Shown: positions 41,489 to 51,317, numbered from the stretch's first letter. The stretch: DNA of 64,000 nt from Paenibacillus sp. cl123 (GCF_900101595.1 NZ_FMYY01000028.1:18816-82815); one strand, 5' to 3'. Program-made: numbers and translations. Notes: generated by a model from the letters alone, not told the origin.

Positions 41489-42439
41489 CTAGAAAATACT
41501 CCAATCGCAAGCCTCCGACATCGTCTGCAGCAGATGCACCCCGGCGACGCTGTTGCCCTTGTCGTTCAGCGCCGGCCCAACGACGCCGATGCCGTAGCGG
41601 CCGGGAACGAGCGCCAGGATGCCGCCCGCTACGCCGCTTTTGGCCGGCAGGCCGACCTTGATGGCGAATTCGCCGGATGCGTTGTACATGCCGCAGGTGA
41701 TCATAAAGCTTTTGGCAATCTGCACATAGCGGCGAGGCACCAGCACGCGGCCGGTGTCCGGGTCTTGGCCGTTTAAGGCCAGCACGAGCGCAAGCCGGGC
41801 GACATGTCGGCAGGTCGCCTCGATCGAGCAGTGCCGGAAGTACACGTCCAGCACGTCCTCGACCTCCACATTCTCCTCCAGCACCCGGTTGTCCTTCAGG
41901 AAATAAGCAAGCGACCGGTTCCGGTGGGCGGTAGCCGCTTCAGAGGCGCGCACCTGCTCATTGTATGACAGGTCCTTGTCGCCGGTCAGCTCGCGAAAGA
42001 ATGCCAGAACGCGCTCCGTCTTCTCCGCAGGCGTCTGCCCGCGAATGAGCGAGGACACGGCGATGGCTCCGGCGTTGATCAGCGGGTTGAAAGGGATGCC
42101 GGGCTCGACCAGCTCCAGCTTCAGCATGGAATTAAAGTCGTCGCCCGTCGGCTCCATGCCGACCTTGCGGAATACGCCTTCCTCGCCCTGATCTATCAGG
42201 GCAAGCAGAAGCGTGAATACCTTGGATATGCTCTGCAGTGTGAAGGACAGCCCGCAGTCGCCCAAGGTAAGCTCCCGTCCGTTCGCGGCCGCCACCGTAA
42301 TACCGAGCGCATCGGCCGGGGCGTGGGCCAGCTCGGGAATATAGCTGGCGGGGGAGCCGTGCGTTGCCTGGCGCCGGCTGTCCTCCAGCCAGCCAGGAAG
42401 CCGTTCGGACAAAAAGTCCCATTCGTTGGTTATCGTCAT
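41489..42439 (-). CDS. glsA: Serine-dependent glutaminase
   Basis: The protein of about 316 residues is a beta-lactamase-fold glutaminase: LSFTLQSISKVFTLLLAL gives the SxxK pair (S70, K73), then VGMEPTGDDFNSMLKLE, IPFNPLINAGAIAVSSLI, the YNEQVRASE tyrosine region and GLPAKSGVAGGILALVPG. It deaminates glutamine to glutamate and ammonia. AAGGAGG lies 11 bases before ATG 42439; the frame open to 42538 is not supported. It is convergent with kduI and has no evident operon. Confidence 0.94.
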   Translation of the reverse strand: MTITNEWDFLSERLPGWLEDSRRQATHGSPASYIPELAHAPADALGITVAAANGRELTLGDCGLSFTLQSISKVFTLLLALIDQGEEGVFRKVGMEPTGDDFNSMLKLELVEPGIPFNPLINAGAIAVSSLIRGQTPAEKTERVLAFFRELTGDKDLSYNEQVRASEAATAHRNRSLAYFLKDNRVLEENVEVEDVLDVYFRHCSIEATCRHVARLALVLALNGQDPDTGRVLVPRRYVQIAKSFMITCGMYNASGEFAIKVGLPAKSGVAGGILALVPGRYGIGVVGPALNDKGNSVAGVHLLQTMSEACDWSIF

Positions 42440-42683
42440 CGCTCGTATATCCTCCTTGCGGGTGCATAACCCGTCCACGTATCCGTGCTTTACTTCCCTA
42501 GCATACCCCCGGTGGCCCGAAATTGCCAAGTGCCGCAAGAAGAAATCGTTCTATCGGCGTCCCCCCAACTTCACGACATCGTTCCATCCTTCCCAGGAAA
42601 TCGTTCATTACCGGCTCGCAGGACGGGTGTTATATTGAAGGGGCAAGGGAAAACCAAGTATAGCAAACGGAGGGGACTCTACC

Positions 42684-44021
42684 ATGATAAAGAAAAAGAC
42701 CATGTCGGTACTGACCGCAGTCGCGGTATGTGTGACGGCGGCAGGTTGTTCGACGGGAACGGCAACAACCGATGGAGGCGCGGCGGCCAAGCCGGGAAGC
42801 GGGGCCAGCCCGTCTGCGGCCAAGCCTGCGGAGAAGATTACGCTGACGATGTGGGGCGGCGTGCCGGCGGAGTCGGGGCCGCAAGCTGTCGTCGACGCCT
42901 GGAACGCGAAAAATCCGGATGTGCAGGTCAAATACGAGCGCTTCGTCAACGACGACGCCGGCAATATGAAGCTCGACACCGCGCTGGCAACCCAGCAGGG
43001 CGTGGACCTGTTCGTCAACTATTCGCAGACTCAGCTTCAGCGGCGCATCGACGCAGGATTTGCGCTTGATCTGGGCACCTTCAAGGATTACAACATTGAC
43101 GAGAAGATCGACGGCGCCAAGGAATGGAAGGTCAATGACAAATATTACGCGATGCCTACGAGCAAAAGCCAATTTTTCGTCTGGTTCAACAAGGATCTGC
43201 TCGATCAGGCGGGGCTGAAGGTGCCGGAAGCCTGGACCTGGCAAGAGATGAAAACATATGCCGAAAAGCTGAAAAGCGACAAGCGCTACGGGCTCGTACA
43301 GCATCTGGAGCCTTTCCCGGACCCGCTGGATTCCGTATCGACCAAGTTCGGCTACACGAAGGCTGACGGCACCTCCAATCTGGATCATGCGCTGTACGGT
43401 CAGTGGATGGAAACACTGAAGGCTATGATGCAGGACGGCCGGACGACGGTTCCTTACGCGGAGCAGGTGACCTCGAAGATGCCGGTGGACACGGTTTTCC
43501 TGAAGGGCGAGGCGGCGATGCTGAATGCCGGCACCTGGATCTTCCGCAGCTCCAACAATATGAAGGATAATCCGAGAACGTTCAAGATCGCTTTCGCGCC
43601 GGTTCCGAGACTGGCGGAGCAGGCAGGGGATTTCATTACCCGCGGCGGGACGGGGGATGCGATATCGGTCAACGCGCAGTCCAAGCATAAGGAGGCGGCA
43701 TGGGAATTCCTGAAGTGGTATGCGGACGGCGGCATGCTGCCGATGGTTCCGGGCGGCAGATTCCCGGCCTCCAAGGCTGTCAATGCGGACGAGACGCTGA
43801 AGCTGCTGCTGGGCGAAAATGCCGCGACTTATGATCAGGAATCGCTTAAGAAAGTGCTGTTCAACAGCTCCGTCAAATACACCCGCGCACTGCCGAAGCA
43901 GGTACTGGATCTGCGTATGGAAGAATATGAGAACTTCTTCACCGGCAAGAAGGATGTCAAGGCGGCTCTGGAGTCGATGGCGAAGCGCCATAATGATTTC
44001 CTGAAGCAAAACAAAAAATAA
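42684..44021 (+). CDS. Carbohydrate ABC transporter substrate-binding lipoprotein
   Basis: The 445-residue protein begins with a signal peptide and lipobox (VAVCVTAAGCSTG; cysteine at about residue 21), then an alanine/proline linker and the family-1 solute-binding fold (TLTMWGGVPAESGPQAVVDA, FFVWFNKDLLDQAGLKVPEA, AWEFLKWYADGG). It captures an oligosaccharide outside the membrane and delivers it to the two permeases. No ATPase gene is in the operon, so a shared MsmX-type ATPase is expected. GGAGGGGA precedes the ATG. A strong hairpin follows between it and the next gene. Confidence 0.93.
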   Translation: MIKKKTMSVLTAVAVCVTAAGCSTGTATTDGGAAAKPGSGASPSAAKPAEKITLTMWGGVPAESGPQAVVDAWNAKNPDVQVKYERFVNDDAGNMKLDTALATQQGVDLFVNYSQTQLQRRIDAGFALDLGTFKDYNIDEKIDGAKEWKVNDKYYAMPTSKSQFFVWFNKDLLDQAGLKVPEAWTWQEMKTYAEKLKSDKRYGLVQHLEPFPDPLDSVSTKFGYTKADGTSNLDHALYGQWMETLKAMMQDGRTTVPYAEQVTSKMPVDTVFLKGEAAMLNAGTWIFRSSNNMKDNPRTFKIAFAPVPRLAEQAGDFITRGGTGDAISVNAQSKHKEAAWEFLKWYADGGMLPMVPGGRFPASKAVNADETLKLLLGENAATYDQESLKKVLFNSSVKYTRALPKQVLDLRMEEYENFFTGKKDVKAALESMAKRHNDFLKQNKK

Positions 44022-44061
44022 CCGGAGGGAGGGGGAGCGCCGTATAAGAGCGGCGTCTCTC

Positions 44062-44078
44062 CCGGACCGCCGGTCCGG
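44062..44078. other. Intra-operon hairpin between binding protein and first permease
   Basis: CCGGACCG, one C and CGGTCCGG form a near-perfect palindrome just before the permease ribosome-binding site. Such hairpins often let binding-protein mRNA exceed permease mRNA; no T run follows. Confidence 0.5.
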
Positions 44079-44095
44079 ATTGGAGCGGACTTGCA

Positions 44096-44965
44096 ATGCG
44101 CAAAAGGCAGCTATGGATCGGATATGCGTTTATTATGCCGAATCTGATCGGCGTGCTCCTGTTTTTTATCATCCCGGCGTTATTCTCCGCGGTTTTGATG
44201 TTTACCGACTGGCAATTTACAAGCCCAACCTTTCACTTCGTAGGCTTCGATAATATTAAGCGGCTGTTCAGCGACGAGCTGTTCTATGTGTCGCTCCAAA
44301 ATACGGTGCTCTTCCTGGCGAGCGTGCCGGTATCGGTCGCGCTGGCGTTCATCGTCGCCGTTATCCTGAACCGCTCGGTATACGTGAAGACGCTGCTTCG
44401 CGCGCTTTATTTCATGCCCTACATTACGAGCGGCGTGGCTGTCGCCTTCGTCTGGATGCTGCTGTTCCAGCCGAAGCTCGGGCCGATCAACAGCCTGCTC
44501 ATGAACCTTGGCATCGCAAATCCTCCGGGCTGGCTAACCTCGCCGGATTCCGTCATGCTGGCGGTCGATATCATCTGGATCTGGTTTATGCTCGGCTACA
44601 ATATGATCATCTATCTCGCGGCGCTGCAGGAAATATCGCCGGAGCTGCTGGAGGCGGCCAAGATTGACGGCGCTTCGGTCAGACAGACCGTGCTGCGTAT
44701 CATGCTTCCGCTCGTCAGCCCGACGACATTCATGCTGGTCGTGACCGGACTCATCATGACGATCAAGACGTTCGGCATCATCGAGGCGCTGACGCAGGGA
44801 GGTCCCGGCAGCAGCTCGCTGATCTTGTCGCTGTACGTGTACAAGACGGCTTTCCGGTACTATGAGATGGGCTATGCGTCCACCGTATCCTGGGCATTGT
44901 TCGCCGTCATTCTGATCATCACGGGCATCCAGTGGGTCGGACAGAAGAAATGGGTGCATTACTGA
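44096..44965 (+). CDS. Carbohydrate ABC permease, MalF-like
   Basis: The 289-residue protein is a six-helix permease. The EAA loop EAAKIDGASVRQTVLRIMLP contacts the ATPase, and the surrounding text ALYFMPYITSGVAVAFVWML and GGPGSSSLILSLYVYKTAFR is typical of MalF/UgpA-type proteins. It forms the heterodimeric channel with the next gene. GGAGCGGA lies before the ATG. It belongs to the five-gene operon 42684-48842. Confidence 0.94.
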   Translation: MRKRQLWIGYAFIMPNLIGVLLFFIIPALFSAVLMFTDWQFTSPTFHFVGFDNIKRLFSDELFYVSLQNTVLFLASVPVSVALAFIVAVILNRSVYVKTLLRALYFMPYITSGVAVAFVWMLLFQPKLGPINSLLMNLGIANPPGWLTSPDSVMLAVDIIWIWFMLGYNMIIYLAALQEISPELLEAAKIDGASVRQTVLRIMLPLVSPTTFMLVVTGLIMTIKTFGIIEALTQGGPGSSSLILSLYVYKTAFRYYEMGYASTVSWALFAVILIITGIQWVGQKKWVHY

Positions 44966-44997
44966 TGGTCAACACGGATATAAGGAGGTCATGAGCC

Positions 44998-45891
44998 ATG
45001 AATGCCAACGCCGATTATGCCGCAGCCCCGCGCCGCAATCCCGCAGCCGCCGCCGTCAAAAAGCAGGTCTGGCAGCGGCTGGGGAAGCTGGCGGTTACGC
45101 TGATCATGCTGTTCTTTGCGGTGCTGATGGTGCTGCCGTTCATCTGGATGATCTCGACATCGTTCAAGACGCCGTCCGAGGTGTTCGAATACCCGATCGC
45201 CTGGATTCCCGCTCAGCCCGTATGGGAGCATCATATCAAGATATGGACGGGGACGAGCAGCTTCGTGCCGTATTACCTGAATTCGCTTAAGGTATCGCTG
45301 ATCAGCATGGCGGGAGCGACGTTCCTGTCCGCGCTGGCGGCCTACGGCTTTACCAAGGTGGAGTTCAGGGGCAGAGACACTCTGTTCCTGCTCTATATCG
45401 CGATGATGATGATTCCGCCGCAGGTGCTGTTCGTGCCGAAGTTCATCATGTTCAAATGGCTGGGCATCTTCAATACGCACTGGGCGCTTATTCTGCCCGG
45501 AATGATTACGATCTTCGGCGTGTTTATGATGCGGCAGTTTTTTATCTCGATTCCGAAGGATATTTCCGAGTCGGCGTTCATCGACGGAGCGGGCCATCTG
45601 CGCATCTTCGCGCAGATCATGCTGCCGCTTGCGAAGCCGGCGCTGGCGACGCTCGCCATTATCGACTTCTCCTGGCACTGGAATGATTTCGAGAATGCGC
45701 TTGTATTCCTGATCAACCGCGAGCTGTATACAGTTCCGCTCGGACTGCAAAACTTCATTATGGAATTTAACGTCGATTACAACGGGATGATGGCGGCCGC
45801 TTCGGCGGGCATCCTTCCGATGCTGGTCGTGTTTCTGATCGGTCAGCGCTTTATTATTCAAGGCTTGTCCAGCACGGCGGTGAAAGGATAG
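44998..45891 (+). CDS. Carbohydrate ABC permease, MalG-like
   Basis: This 297-residue permease has the MalG/UgpE pattern: LPFIWMISTSFKTPSEVFEY, then the ALAAYGFTKVEFRGRDTLFL helix region, MMMIPPQVLFVPKFIMFKWL and the EAA-like SAFIDGAGHLRIFAQIMLPL. It closes the channel with the MalF-like subunit. AAGGAGG is nine bases before the ATG. The hydrophilic start with alanine/arginine repeats is longer than usual. Confidence 0.94.
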   Translation: MNANADYAAAPRRNPAAAAVKKQVWQRLGKLAVTLIMLFFAVLMVLPFIWMISTSFKTPSEVFEYPIAWIPAQPVWEHHIKIWTGTSSFVPYYLNSLKVSLISMAGATFLSALAAYGFTKVEFRGRDTLFLLYIAMMMIPPQVLFVPKFIMFKWLGIFNTHWALILPGMITIFGVFMMRQFFISIPKDISESAFIDGAGHLRIFAQIMLPLAKPALATLAIIDFSWHWNDFENALVFLINRELYTVPLGLQNFIMEFNVDYNGMMAAASAGILPMLVVFLIGQRFIIQGLSSTAVKG

Positions 45892-46029
45892 AAGACGGAT
45901 GGCGGCTTCCGCCAATGGACGGCGCAGAAAGAAGGCTTGTGTCGGAGGCCGGACGTGTACTAAGCTGGAGGCAGAAGGCTGTCTTTTGCACCCAAGGGGA
46001 AGACGGTCTGCAGAAGGGTGGCTGGGAAG

Positions 46030-47853
46030 TTGGAAAAGGAATTCACGAAGGAAAAGAGACGGCTCTCCTCCTGGCTGCCCAAGACGCTGAAGAATCGCCT
46101 GTTTCTGGCCTTCGTGCTGCTGATTCTGCTGCCGCATGCGTTCCTGAACCTGTACAACTTCAACCGGGTGGAGGCGGTGCTGCGCAAGCAGACTGCAGAC
46201 CAGAATCTCGATCAGATGCTGTCGCTGAACAAGTCGCTGGAGGACTTTCTGAATGTCGCCTACAAGTCCGTCATTCTGATCGAGCAGGATGATACAGCCT
46301 CGACCGTGCTGCAGGACCCGGACCGGTATGATGCCTTGCAGCGCGTCTATCTGATCGAAACGAAGTTCAAGTCCATCATGAACAGCCTGTTCCTGAGCTT
46401 GTCTCCCGTTTATTACACGATAGCCGATTATAAGGGACATGCCTATGCCTCCTACCAGCCCTATGAAAGCTTGTCTTACCCGCGAATGACTGCGGAGCCG
46501 TGGTATGTGAAGGCTACGCAGCAGCCGGGCGTGTATGCCTGGAGCTGGGAGAGAAACTATACGAGTCGTGACGTCTCGCGCAGCCCGGAGCTGCTGACCT
46601 ATGCCACCTCGCTCAAAAACCGCAACAACGCACCCTTCGCCGCCCTGCGCGTGAGCGTGGATGTGTACGAGTGGTTCCGGCTGGCCACGCAATTTTCCCA
46701 GGAGAAATATTTGCTGCTGGACCCGGACGGCACCGTTCTCGCCGACAGCAAGCTGAGACGTCCCGAGCAGGGGGACCGGCTGCCCGGCATGCCGCCGCTC
46801 GAAGACAAGGGTTACTACGTGTCGGGCTCCTATCTGAATATATACGCCAAGCTGCCGCGGCTGGATAAGGTGATGATCAAGCAGGTGCCGCTGGACATCA
46901 TGTATGCGGAAGTGGATCGGCTGAAGCGGTCATTTTTCACCGTGTCGGTATCGTTGACCCTGGCCTTCATTACGATCACGCTGCTGATCGCTTCGACGAT
47001 TACGAAGCCGCTGCATCATCTGCAGCGCCGGATGGCGGATGCGGTGGACAAGCGATTCCGCGTCAAGCTGCCGGAAGGAAACCGTCAGGGAGAGGTGCTC
47101 CAGCTGACGAGGGCGTTCAATCAGATGATGGGCGACATGGAGGACCTGGTGCAGCGGCTGAAGGAAGAGGAGAGGAAGAAAGAGGCTGTCCGCTTTCAGG
47201 TGCTGTTGTCCCAGACGAACCCCCATTTCCTGCTGAATACGCTCAATACGATCAAATGGCTGGCGCTCGGCGAGAAGCAGCCGGATATCGCGGAGATTTG
47301 CGTCAGCCTGGGCAAGCTGCTGGAGGCCGGACTGAATTCGGAGCTGGAGCTGATCCACGTGCGGGAAGAGCTGCGTCTTGTGGAATCCTACATGTACATT
47401 CAAAATTTCCGGTACAGGCAGCAGTTTGCCGTTCGTTACGAAGCGGAGCCCGGACTGGAGTATGCGCTGATCCCGAAGCTGAGCCTGCAGCCGCTGGCGG
47501 AGAACAGCATCCAGCACGGCTTTATGGAGCTGGAGAGACAGGGGATAATTACCGTACGAGTATATGCGCGGGACGGAAGGCTGTATCTGGAAGTGGAGGA
47601 CGACGGAGCAGGGATAAAGCCGGAGGAGAACGGCGCCGCGGGAGCGGCGGGCAAGCCGGGACGAAGCAGGCCCGGTATCGGGATCAGCAATCTGCGGGAG
47701 AGGCTGGGTCTGCTGTTCAAGGGGAATTCGGGACTGGAGGTGCTGCCGCAGCCGCAAGGAACGCTGGTCCGGTTTTACTTGCCCCTTCTGCTCTCGAAGC
47801 CTTATGAGGAAGCTCCCGCCGCAGTTGTGCAGCCGCCTGGTGAAGAGGACTGA
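46030..47853 (+). CDS. YesM-like sensor histidine kinase
   Basis: This protein of about 607 residues has one membrane helix near residues 22-45, a large extracytoplasmic sensor, a second helix near 300-323, HAMP, then the YesM-type His_kinase region with QTNPHFLLNTLNTIKWLALG and PLAENSIQHGFMELERQGI, DDGAGIKPE and GIGISNLRERLGLLF. It signals to the adjacent YesN-like regulator. GTG 46018 has almost no spacing from AGAAGG, while TTG 46030 is about 11 bases away and is preferred. It lies downstream of the permeases and probably senses the transported sugar. Confidence 0.9.
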   Translation: MEKEFTKEKRRLSSWLPKTLKNRLFLAFVLLILLPHAFLNLYNFNRVEAVLRKQTADQNLDQMLSLNKSLEDFLNVAYKSVILIEQDDTASTVLQDPDRYDALQRVYLIETKFKSIMNSLFLSLSPVYYTIADYKGHAYASYQPYESLSYPRMTAEPWYVKATQQPGVYAWSWERNYTSRDVSRSPELLTYATSLKNRNNAPFAALRVSVDVYEWFRLATQFSQEKYLLLDPDGTVLADSKLRRPEQGDRLPGMPPLEDKGYYVSGSYLNIYAKLPRLDKVMIKQVPLDIMYAEVDRLKRSFFTVSVSLTLAFITITLLIASTITKPLHHLQRRMADAVDKRFRVKLPEGNRQGEVLQLTRAFNQMMGDMEDLVQRLKEEERKKEAVRFQVLLSQTNPHFLLNTLNTIKWLALGEKQPDIAEICVSLGKLLEAGLNSELELIHVREELRLVESYMYIQNFRYRQQFAVRYEAEPGLEYALIPKLSLQPLAENSIQHGFMELERQGIITVRVYARDGRLYLEVEDDGAGIKPEENGAAGAAGKPGRSRPGIGISNLRERLGLLFKGNSGLEVLPQPQGTLVRFYLPLLLSKPYEEAPAAVVQPPGEED

Positions 47854-47927
47854 GGTTGCACGGGAGAGATTGACTCATGCTATAATCAGGACAGCCGGCA
47901 GATGAACGGGATCAGGGGGTGGGGCGT

Positions 47928-48842
47928 ATGTGGACCGTGCTGCTTGTCGAGGATGAAGTATTTGTACGGGAATCGGTTAGGCGTATCGTCGATTGGCATA
48001 GTCTGGGCTTCGATGTCATCGGGGAAGCGGGCAATGGCGAAGACGCGCTGGCTCTGATCCGGCAGCAGCGCCCCGATCTGGTTATTTGCGATATTCTGAT
48101 GCCCAAGATGAACGGCGTGGAAGTGCTCAAGCGCGTCCGGGAGGATGAGATCGACAGCCGTTTTATCATGCTGTCTTGCCTCAGCGACTTTGAATATGTC
48201 CGGCAGGCGATGGAGTACGGCGCTTCCAACTATATCCTGAAGCTGTCGATGAATGTGCAATCCTTGATGGACTCCCTGGTCAAGGTAGATAGCGAGCTGA
48301 GAAAGCGGCATAAGCATGAGGCGCGTCAGAGCGCAAGCGCAGACGGACCAGGCGGGAAGCCGTCGGGCTACGAGGAGGAGCGGCTCGGAACGGAGGCAGG
48401 CGTCGTAGCGTCCGATGAGTCCGGCGCCGCGGCCACTGGACCGGACGGACCGGCTGCAGGGCTCCAAGCGCCGCTTCCGGCCCGGACCGGACATAAGGAA
48501 GTCGACAAGCTGATCCGTTATATGGCCGAAAACTACCGGAGCATCATATCGCTGAAGACACTGGCTGCGCAGGTTGCGATGGATGAGAAATACATCAGCA
48601 CGCTGTTCAAGAAAAAGACCGGCATCAATGTCATCCATTACCTGCATCAGCTGCGGATAACGGAAGCCAAACGCCGGTTGGAGCAGTCGGCTCTGCCTGT
48701 ATCCGAGATCGGTCTGCAGGTCGGCTACGAGAACGATAATTATTTTATTAAAATCTTCAAACGCTTTACCGGCATGACGCCGAATACGTATCGAAGCCAG
48801 TTCAACGGCCGCAGGCAATGGCCTCCGGCCTCTCAGCCGTAG
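47928..48842 (+). CDS. YesN-like response regulator (receiver + AraC helix-turn-helix)
   Basis: The 304-residue protein has a receiver (WTVLLVEDEVFVRESVRRIV, phosphoacceptor in DLVICDILMPKMNGVEV, lysine in YILKLSMNVQS) and a C-terminal AraC domain (SLKTLAAQVAMDEKYISTLF, FKKKTGINVIHYL, ISEIGLQVGYENDNYFIKIF-type). A poorly conserved, charged linker of about 80 residues separates them. ATG 47928 follows GGGGGTGGGG. A TATAAT at 47881-47886 with a TTGCAC 19 bases upstream may give it a second promoter. It should activate the upstream transporter operon. Confidence 0.9.
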   Translation: MWTVLLVEDEVFVRESVRRIVDWHSLGFDVIGEAGNGEDALALIRQQRPDLVICDILMPKMNGVEVLKRVREDEIDSRFIMLSCLSDFEYVRQAMEYGASNYILKLSMNVQSLMDSLVKVDSELRKRHKHEARQSASADGPGGKPSGYEEERLGTEAGVVASDESGAAATGPDGPAAGLQAPLPARTGHKEVDKLIRYMAENYRSIISLKTLAAQVAMDEKYISTLFKKKTGINVIHYLHQLRITEAKRRLEQSALPVSEIGLQVGYENDNYFIKIFKRFTGMTPNTYRSQFNGRRQWPPASQP

Positions 48843-48884
48843 AAGGCCGTCCTTGCGGCGGACGATAGACATTGGGATAGGGCG

Positions 48885-48928
48885 AAGCAGCTCAGGACTT
48901 CATTTACAGTCCTGGCTGCTTTTTTTTT
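48885..48928 (+). terminator. Strong Rho-independent terminator after the sugar operon
   Basis: AAGCAGC…AGGACT pairs with AGTCCT…GCTGCTT, and nine T follow directly. It closes the five-gene sugar operon. Confidence 0.92.
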
Positions 48929-49266
48929 AAGATAAAGAGTTTATATCCTGAGGGGTACCCCTCGCTTGATCTCATAGCAAGCATACCTTTGCAGAAAGGA
49001 GAGGGGCGGAAGCGGGAAAAATGCAGCGGAGCGGAATTTTTAACGGAACTCAGCGACGCTTAGTGCCCGAAAACGACCGCATTCCAATTACCTGTACATC
49101 CATTCAAACGGACACGACTTCAAGAGCGGCTGGAACCCCATATCCATTCTGATTTTTCATCTGATTTATATCTGGTTGACGGAGCTAAAGGCAAGAGATA
49201 TAATTTTCAATATGTAAACCAGATGTGAGTCAGGTTGTCGATGCCTAAGAAGGAAGGGATGTAGAG
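48929..49266. other. Non-coding gap before the rhamnose locus
   Basis: About 340 bases hold a 14-base perfect palindrome (GAGGGGTACCCCTC, 48950-48963) and a short stretch that could encode YIHSNGHDFKSGWNPISI without a start, around 49095-49150, which may be chance. The promoter for the esterase gene should lie here, but no clear -35/-10 was found. Confidence 0.5.
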
Positions 49267-50322
49267 ATGGCTTATACCTTATCGCTATTGAACCGACAGG
49301 GGATTCCGGCGCTGCTGCAAGGGGTAGAGACCCGCGGGCAATGGCTTGAGAAACGGGATTCCGTCCGCCGGGCTTGGCTGTCGTATATCGGCGAGCTGCC
49401 GCCAAGGGTGCCGGTGAACGTGAGGGTCCGTTCCGAAAGCAAGGAGCCGGGCCATACGAGGCATCATATCGAATACGACACCGTGTATGGAGATACGATC
49501 ACCGCTTATTTGTTAATTCCGGACGGAGCCGAGACGAGCGGGGCGGCTTCCAAGCAAATTCCGGCTATCCTCGCTCTGCATCCGACGCAGGAGATGGGCA
49601 AAGACAACATCGCTACGCCGCAGGGCAAAAAGAACCGGATGTATGCTCTGGAGCTGGTGCAGCGCGGATATGTGGTGCTGGCGCCGGATGCGCTGACGGC
49701 TGGGGAGAGAATTGAGCCGGGCGGAGCGGCTTTTCATAGCGGACTTTTTTATGAGCGTCATCCGGAGTGGTCTACCGTCGCCAAAAATATAACGGACCAT
49801 ATGCAAAGCGTGGATGTGCTGTGCTCGCTGGACGTTGTGAATCCGCATGCCGTCGGCGCGATCGGCCATTCGTTCGGCGGATACAACTCCTATTTCCTGG
49901 CGGGCATGGATGACCGGATTAAGGCTGTCGTCTCCAGCTGCGGCTTCAGCCCGTTCACCGGGGATCCGCATCCCGAGCATTGGGGCTACCGGAGCTATCC
50001 GTATACGCATATACCTAAAATGTCGGCTGACCTGCAGCAAGACCGGATTCCGTTCGAATTTCACGAGATCGCCGCGTTATGCGCGCCGGTGCCTTTCTTC
50101 AATTATGCGGGGCAGGCTGACCATATTTTCCCTCATTGGAAGTCGGTCGCCGAAGGGATGCTGGAGGTATCCGGGCTCTACGGCTGGCTGGGGGAAGAGG
50201 ACAGGTTTAAGTTTTATATGAGTGCGGGAGGGCATGACTTCCCGGGTGAAATACGCGAGCTGGCCTATTCATTTTTGGACCGCTGGCTGATCCATGCGAT
50301 AAAGGAGGAGACCGGAAGATGA
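49267..50322 (+). CDS. Alpha/beta-hydrolase (acetyl-esterase/dienelactone hydrolase-like)
   Basis: The 351-residue protein shows the nucleophile elbow GHSFGGYNSYFLAGM, the LAPDALTAGERIEPGG and FLAGMDDRIKAVVSSCGFSP regions and a late aspartate/histidine pair in YAGQADHIFPH and SAGGHDFPGE. It is a bacterial dienelactone-hydrolase/acetyl-xylan-esterase-type enzyme. It probably removes acetyl or other ester groups from a plant polysaccharide fragment inside the cell. AAGGAAGG precedes the ATG, and the gene overlaps the next by four bases (ATGA). Confidence 0.85.
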   Translation: MAYTLSLLNRQGIPALLQGVETRGQWLEKRDSVRRAWLSYIGELPPRVPVNVRVRSESKEPGHTRHHIEYDTVYGDTITAYLLIPDGAETSGAASKQIPAILALHPTQEMGKDNIATPQGKKNRMYALELVQRGYVVLAPDALTAGERIEPGGAAFHSGLFYERHPEWSTVAKNITDHMQSVDVLCSLDVVNPHAVGAIGHSFGGYNSYFLAGMDDRIKAVVSSCGFSPFTGDPHPEHWGYRSYPYTHIPKMSADLQQDRIPFEFHEIAALCAPVPFFNYAGQADHIFPHWKSVAEGMLEVSGLYGWLGEEDRFKFYMSAGGHDFPGEIRELAYSFLDRWLIHAIKEETGR

Positions 50323-51317
50323 GCAGCTTGAACATCGTGATGCTGCAAGGGAAAGATTTGATCGACAAGTTCTTTAAGCCTGAGCAGCTGGAGCAGCTGC
50401 GGCAATTCGGCACCTTGCGGATGAACCCGAAGTCAGGTCCTCCGTCGAAGGAAGAAGTTGCAGAGCTGATCAAGGACGCGGATATTGTCATTACTTCCTG
50501 GGGGAATACAACCCTGGATGCGGAGCTCCTGGACCGCTGCCCGAATGTGAAGCTGATCGCCCATGCGGCTGGTACGGTGAAGCCCGTCATAAGCACGGAT
50601 GTGGCAGAGCGGGGAATCCGGGTGTGCAGTGCCAATGATGCGTTGGCGAAGGGGGTGGCCGAGACGACGCTTGGCCTTGCCATCGTATCGCTGAAAAACA
50701 TATGGCAGCTGGCCCGGAGCACCCGGGAGGGAGAGTGGGACAAAGGGCGCGAGCATGTCCGCGAGCTGTACGAGGTGACGATCGGGGTCGTCGGCGGCGG
50801 GTTATCGGGAGGCCATTTTATCCGCTTGCTGAAGCAATTTGATGTTCGCGTGCTGGTATATGATCCGTTTTTGTCCGAAGCGGCGATCCGCGAGCGGGGC
50901 GGCGATAAAGTAGAGTTCGATACGCTCCTTCGCGAATCGGATGTCGTTTCTATTCATGCGCCTTCGATTCCGGAGACCGATCATATGTTCAATCAACGCA
51001 CTCTGAAGCTGATGAAGGACGATGCGATTCTGATCAATACGGCTCGCGGCTCGCTCATCGACGAGGATGCCCTTGTAGCGGAATTGCGCAAAGGGCGCCT
51101 ATGGGCCTGCCTAGACGTGACGCTTCCCGAGCCTCCGGATGTCAATCATCCGTTCCGTTCACTGCCTAATGTCACGTTAATCCCACACATTGCCGGAGCT
51201 ACGAACAACGGGCTTCACCGGGTTGCCGCCTATACGATCCGGGAAATCGAGCTGTTCCTGAAAGGACAGCAGCTGCGAGGGGAAGTGGACCTGTCCGTTT
51301 TGCATACACGGGCTTAG
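50319..51317 (+). CDS. D-isomer-specific 2-hydroxyacid dehydrogenase
   Basis: The 332-residue oxidoreductase has GVVGGGLSGGHFIRLLKQFD, the arginine region INTARGSLIDEDALVAELRK, an acidic LDVTLPEPPDVNHP region and the catalytic histidine in LIPHIAGATNNGL. The chemistry is NAD(P)-dependent reduction of a 2-keto acid. The start ATG overlaps the esterase stop (ATGA), so coupling is likely. In this locus it may act on a sugar-acid intermediate, an inference from position only. Confidence 0.88.
   Translation: MSSLNIVMLQGKDLIDKFFKPEQLEQLRQFGTLRMNPKSGPPSKEEVAELIKDADIVITSWGNTTLDAELLDRCPNVKLIAHAAGTVKPVISTDVAERGIRVCSANDALAKGVAETTLGLAIVSLKNIWQLARSTREGEWDKGREHVRELYEVTIGVVGGGLSGGHFIRLLKQFDVRVLVYDPFLSEAAIRERGGDKVEFDTLLRESDVVSIHAPSIPETDHMFNQRTLKLMKDDAILINTARGSLIDEDALVAELRKGRLWACLDVTLPEPPDVNHPFRSLPNVTLIPHIAGATNNGLHRVAAYTIREIELFLKGQQLRGEVDLSVLHTRA

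Noticed and set aside
42630..44096. Long antisense open frame of 488 codons opposite the sugar-binding protein
   Set aside because: It is the mirror of a GC-rich, clearly functional gene; it shows arginine/histidine-rich low-complexity text and no family motif.
44989..46692. Antisense open frame of 567 codons opposite the MalG-like permease and YesM-like kinase
   Set aside because: Its product is extremely rich in His, Gln and Arg with no hydrophobic core, typical of a shadow frame.
48950..48963. Perfect 14-base palindrome GAGGGGTACCCCTC as an operator
   Set aside because: No half-site spacing typical for a known regulator family, and no neighbour points to one; left as a note only.
49095..49200. 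Coding-like stretch with YIHSNGHDFKSGWNPISI before the esterase
   Set aside because: No start or ribosome-binding site and no recognised family; probably chance.
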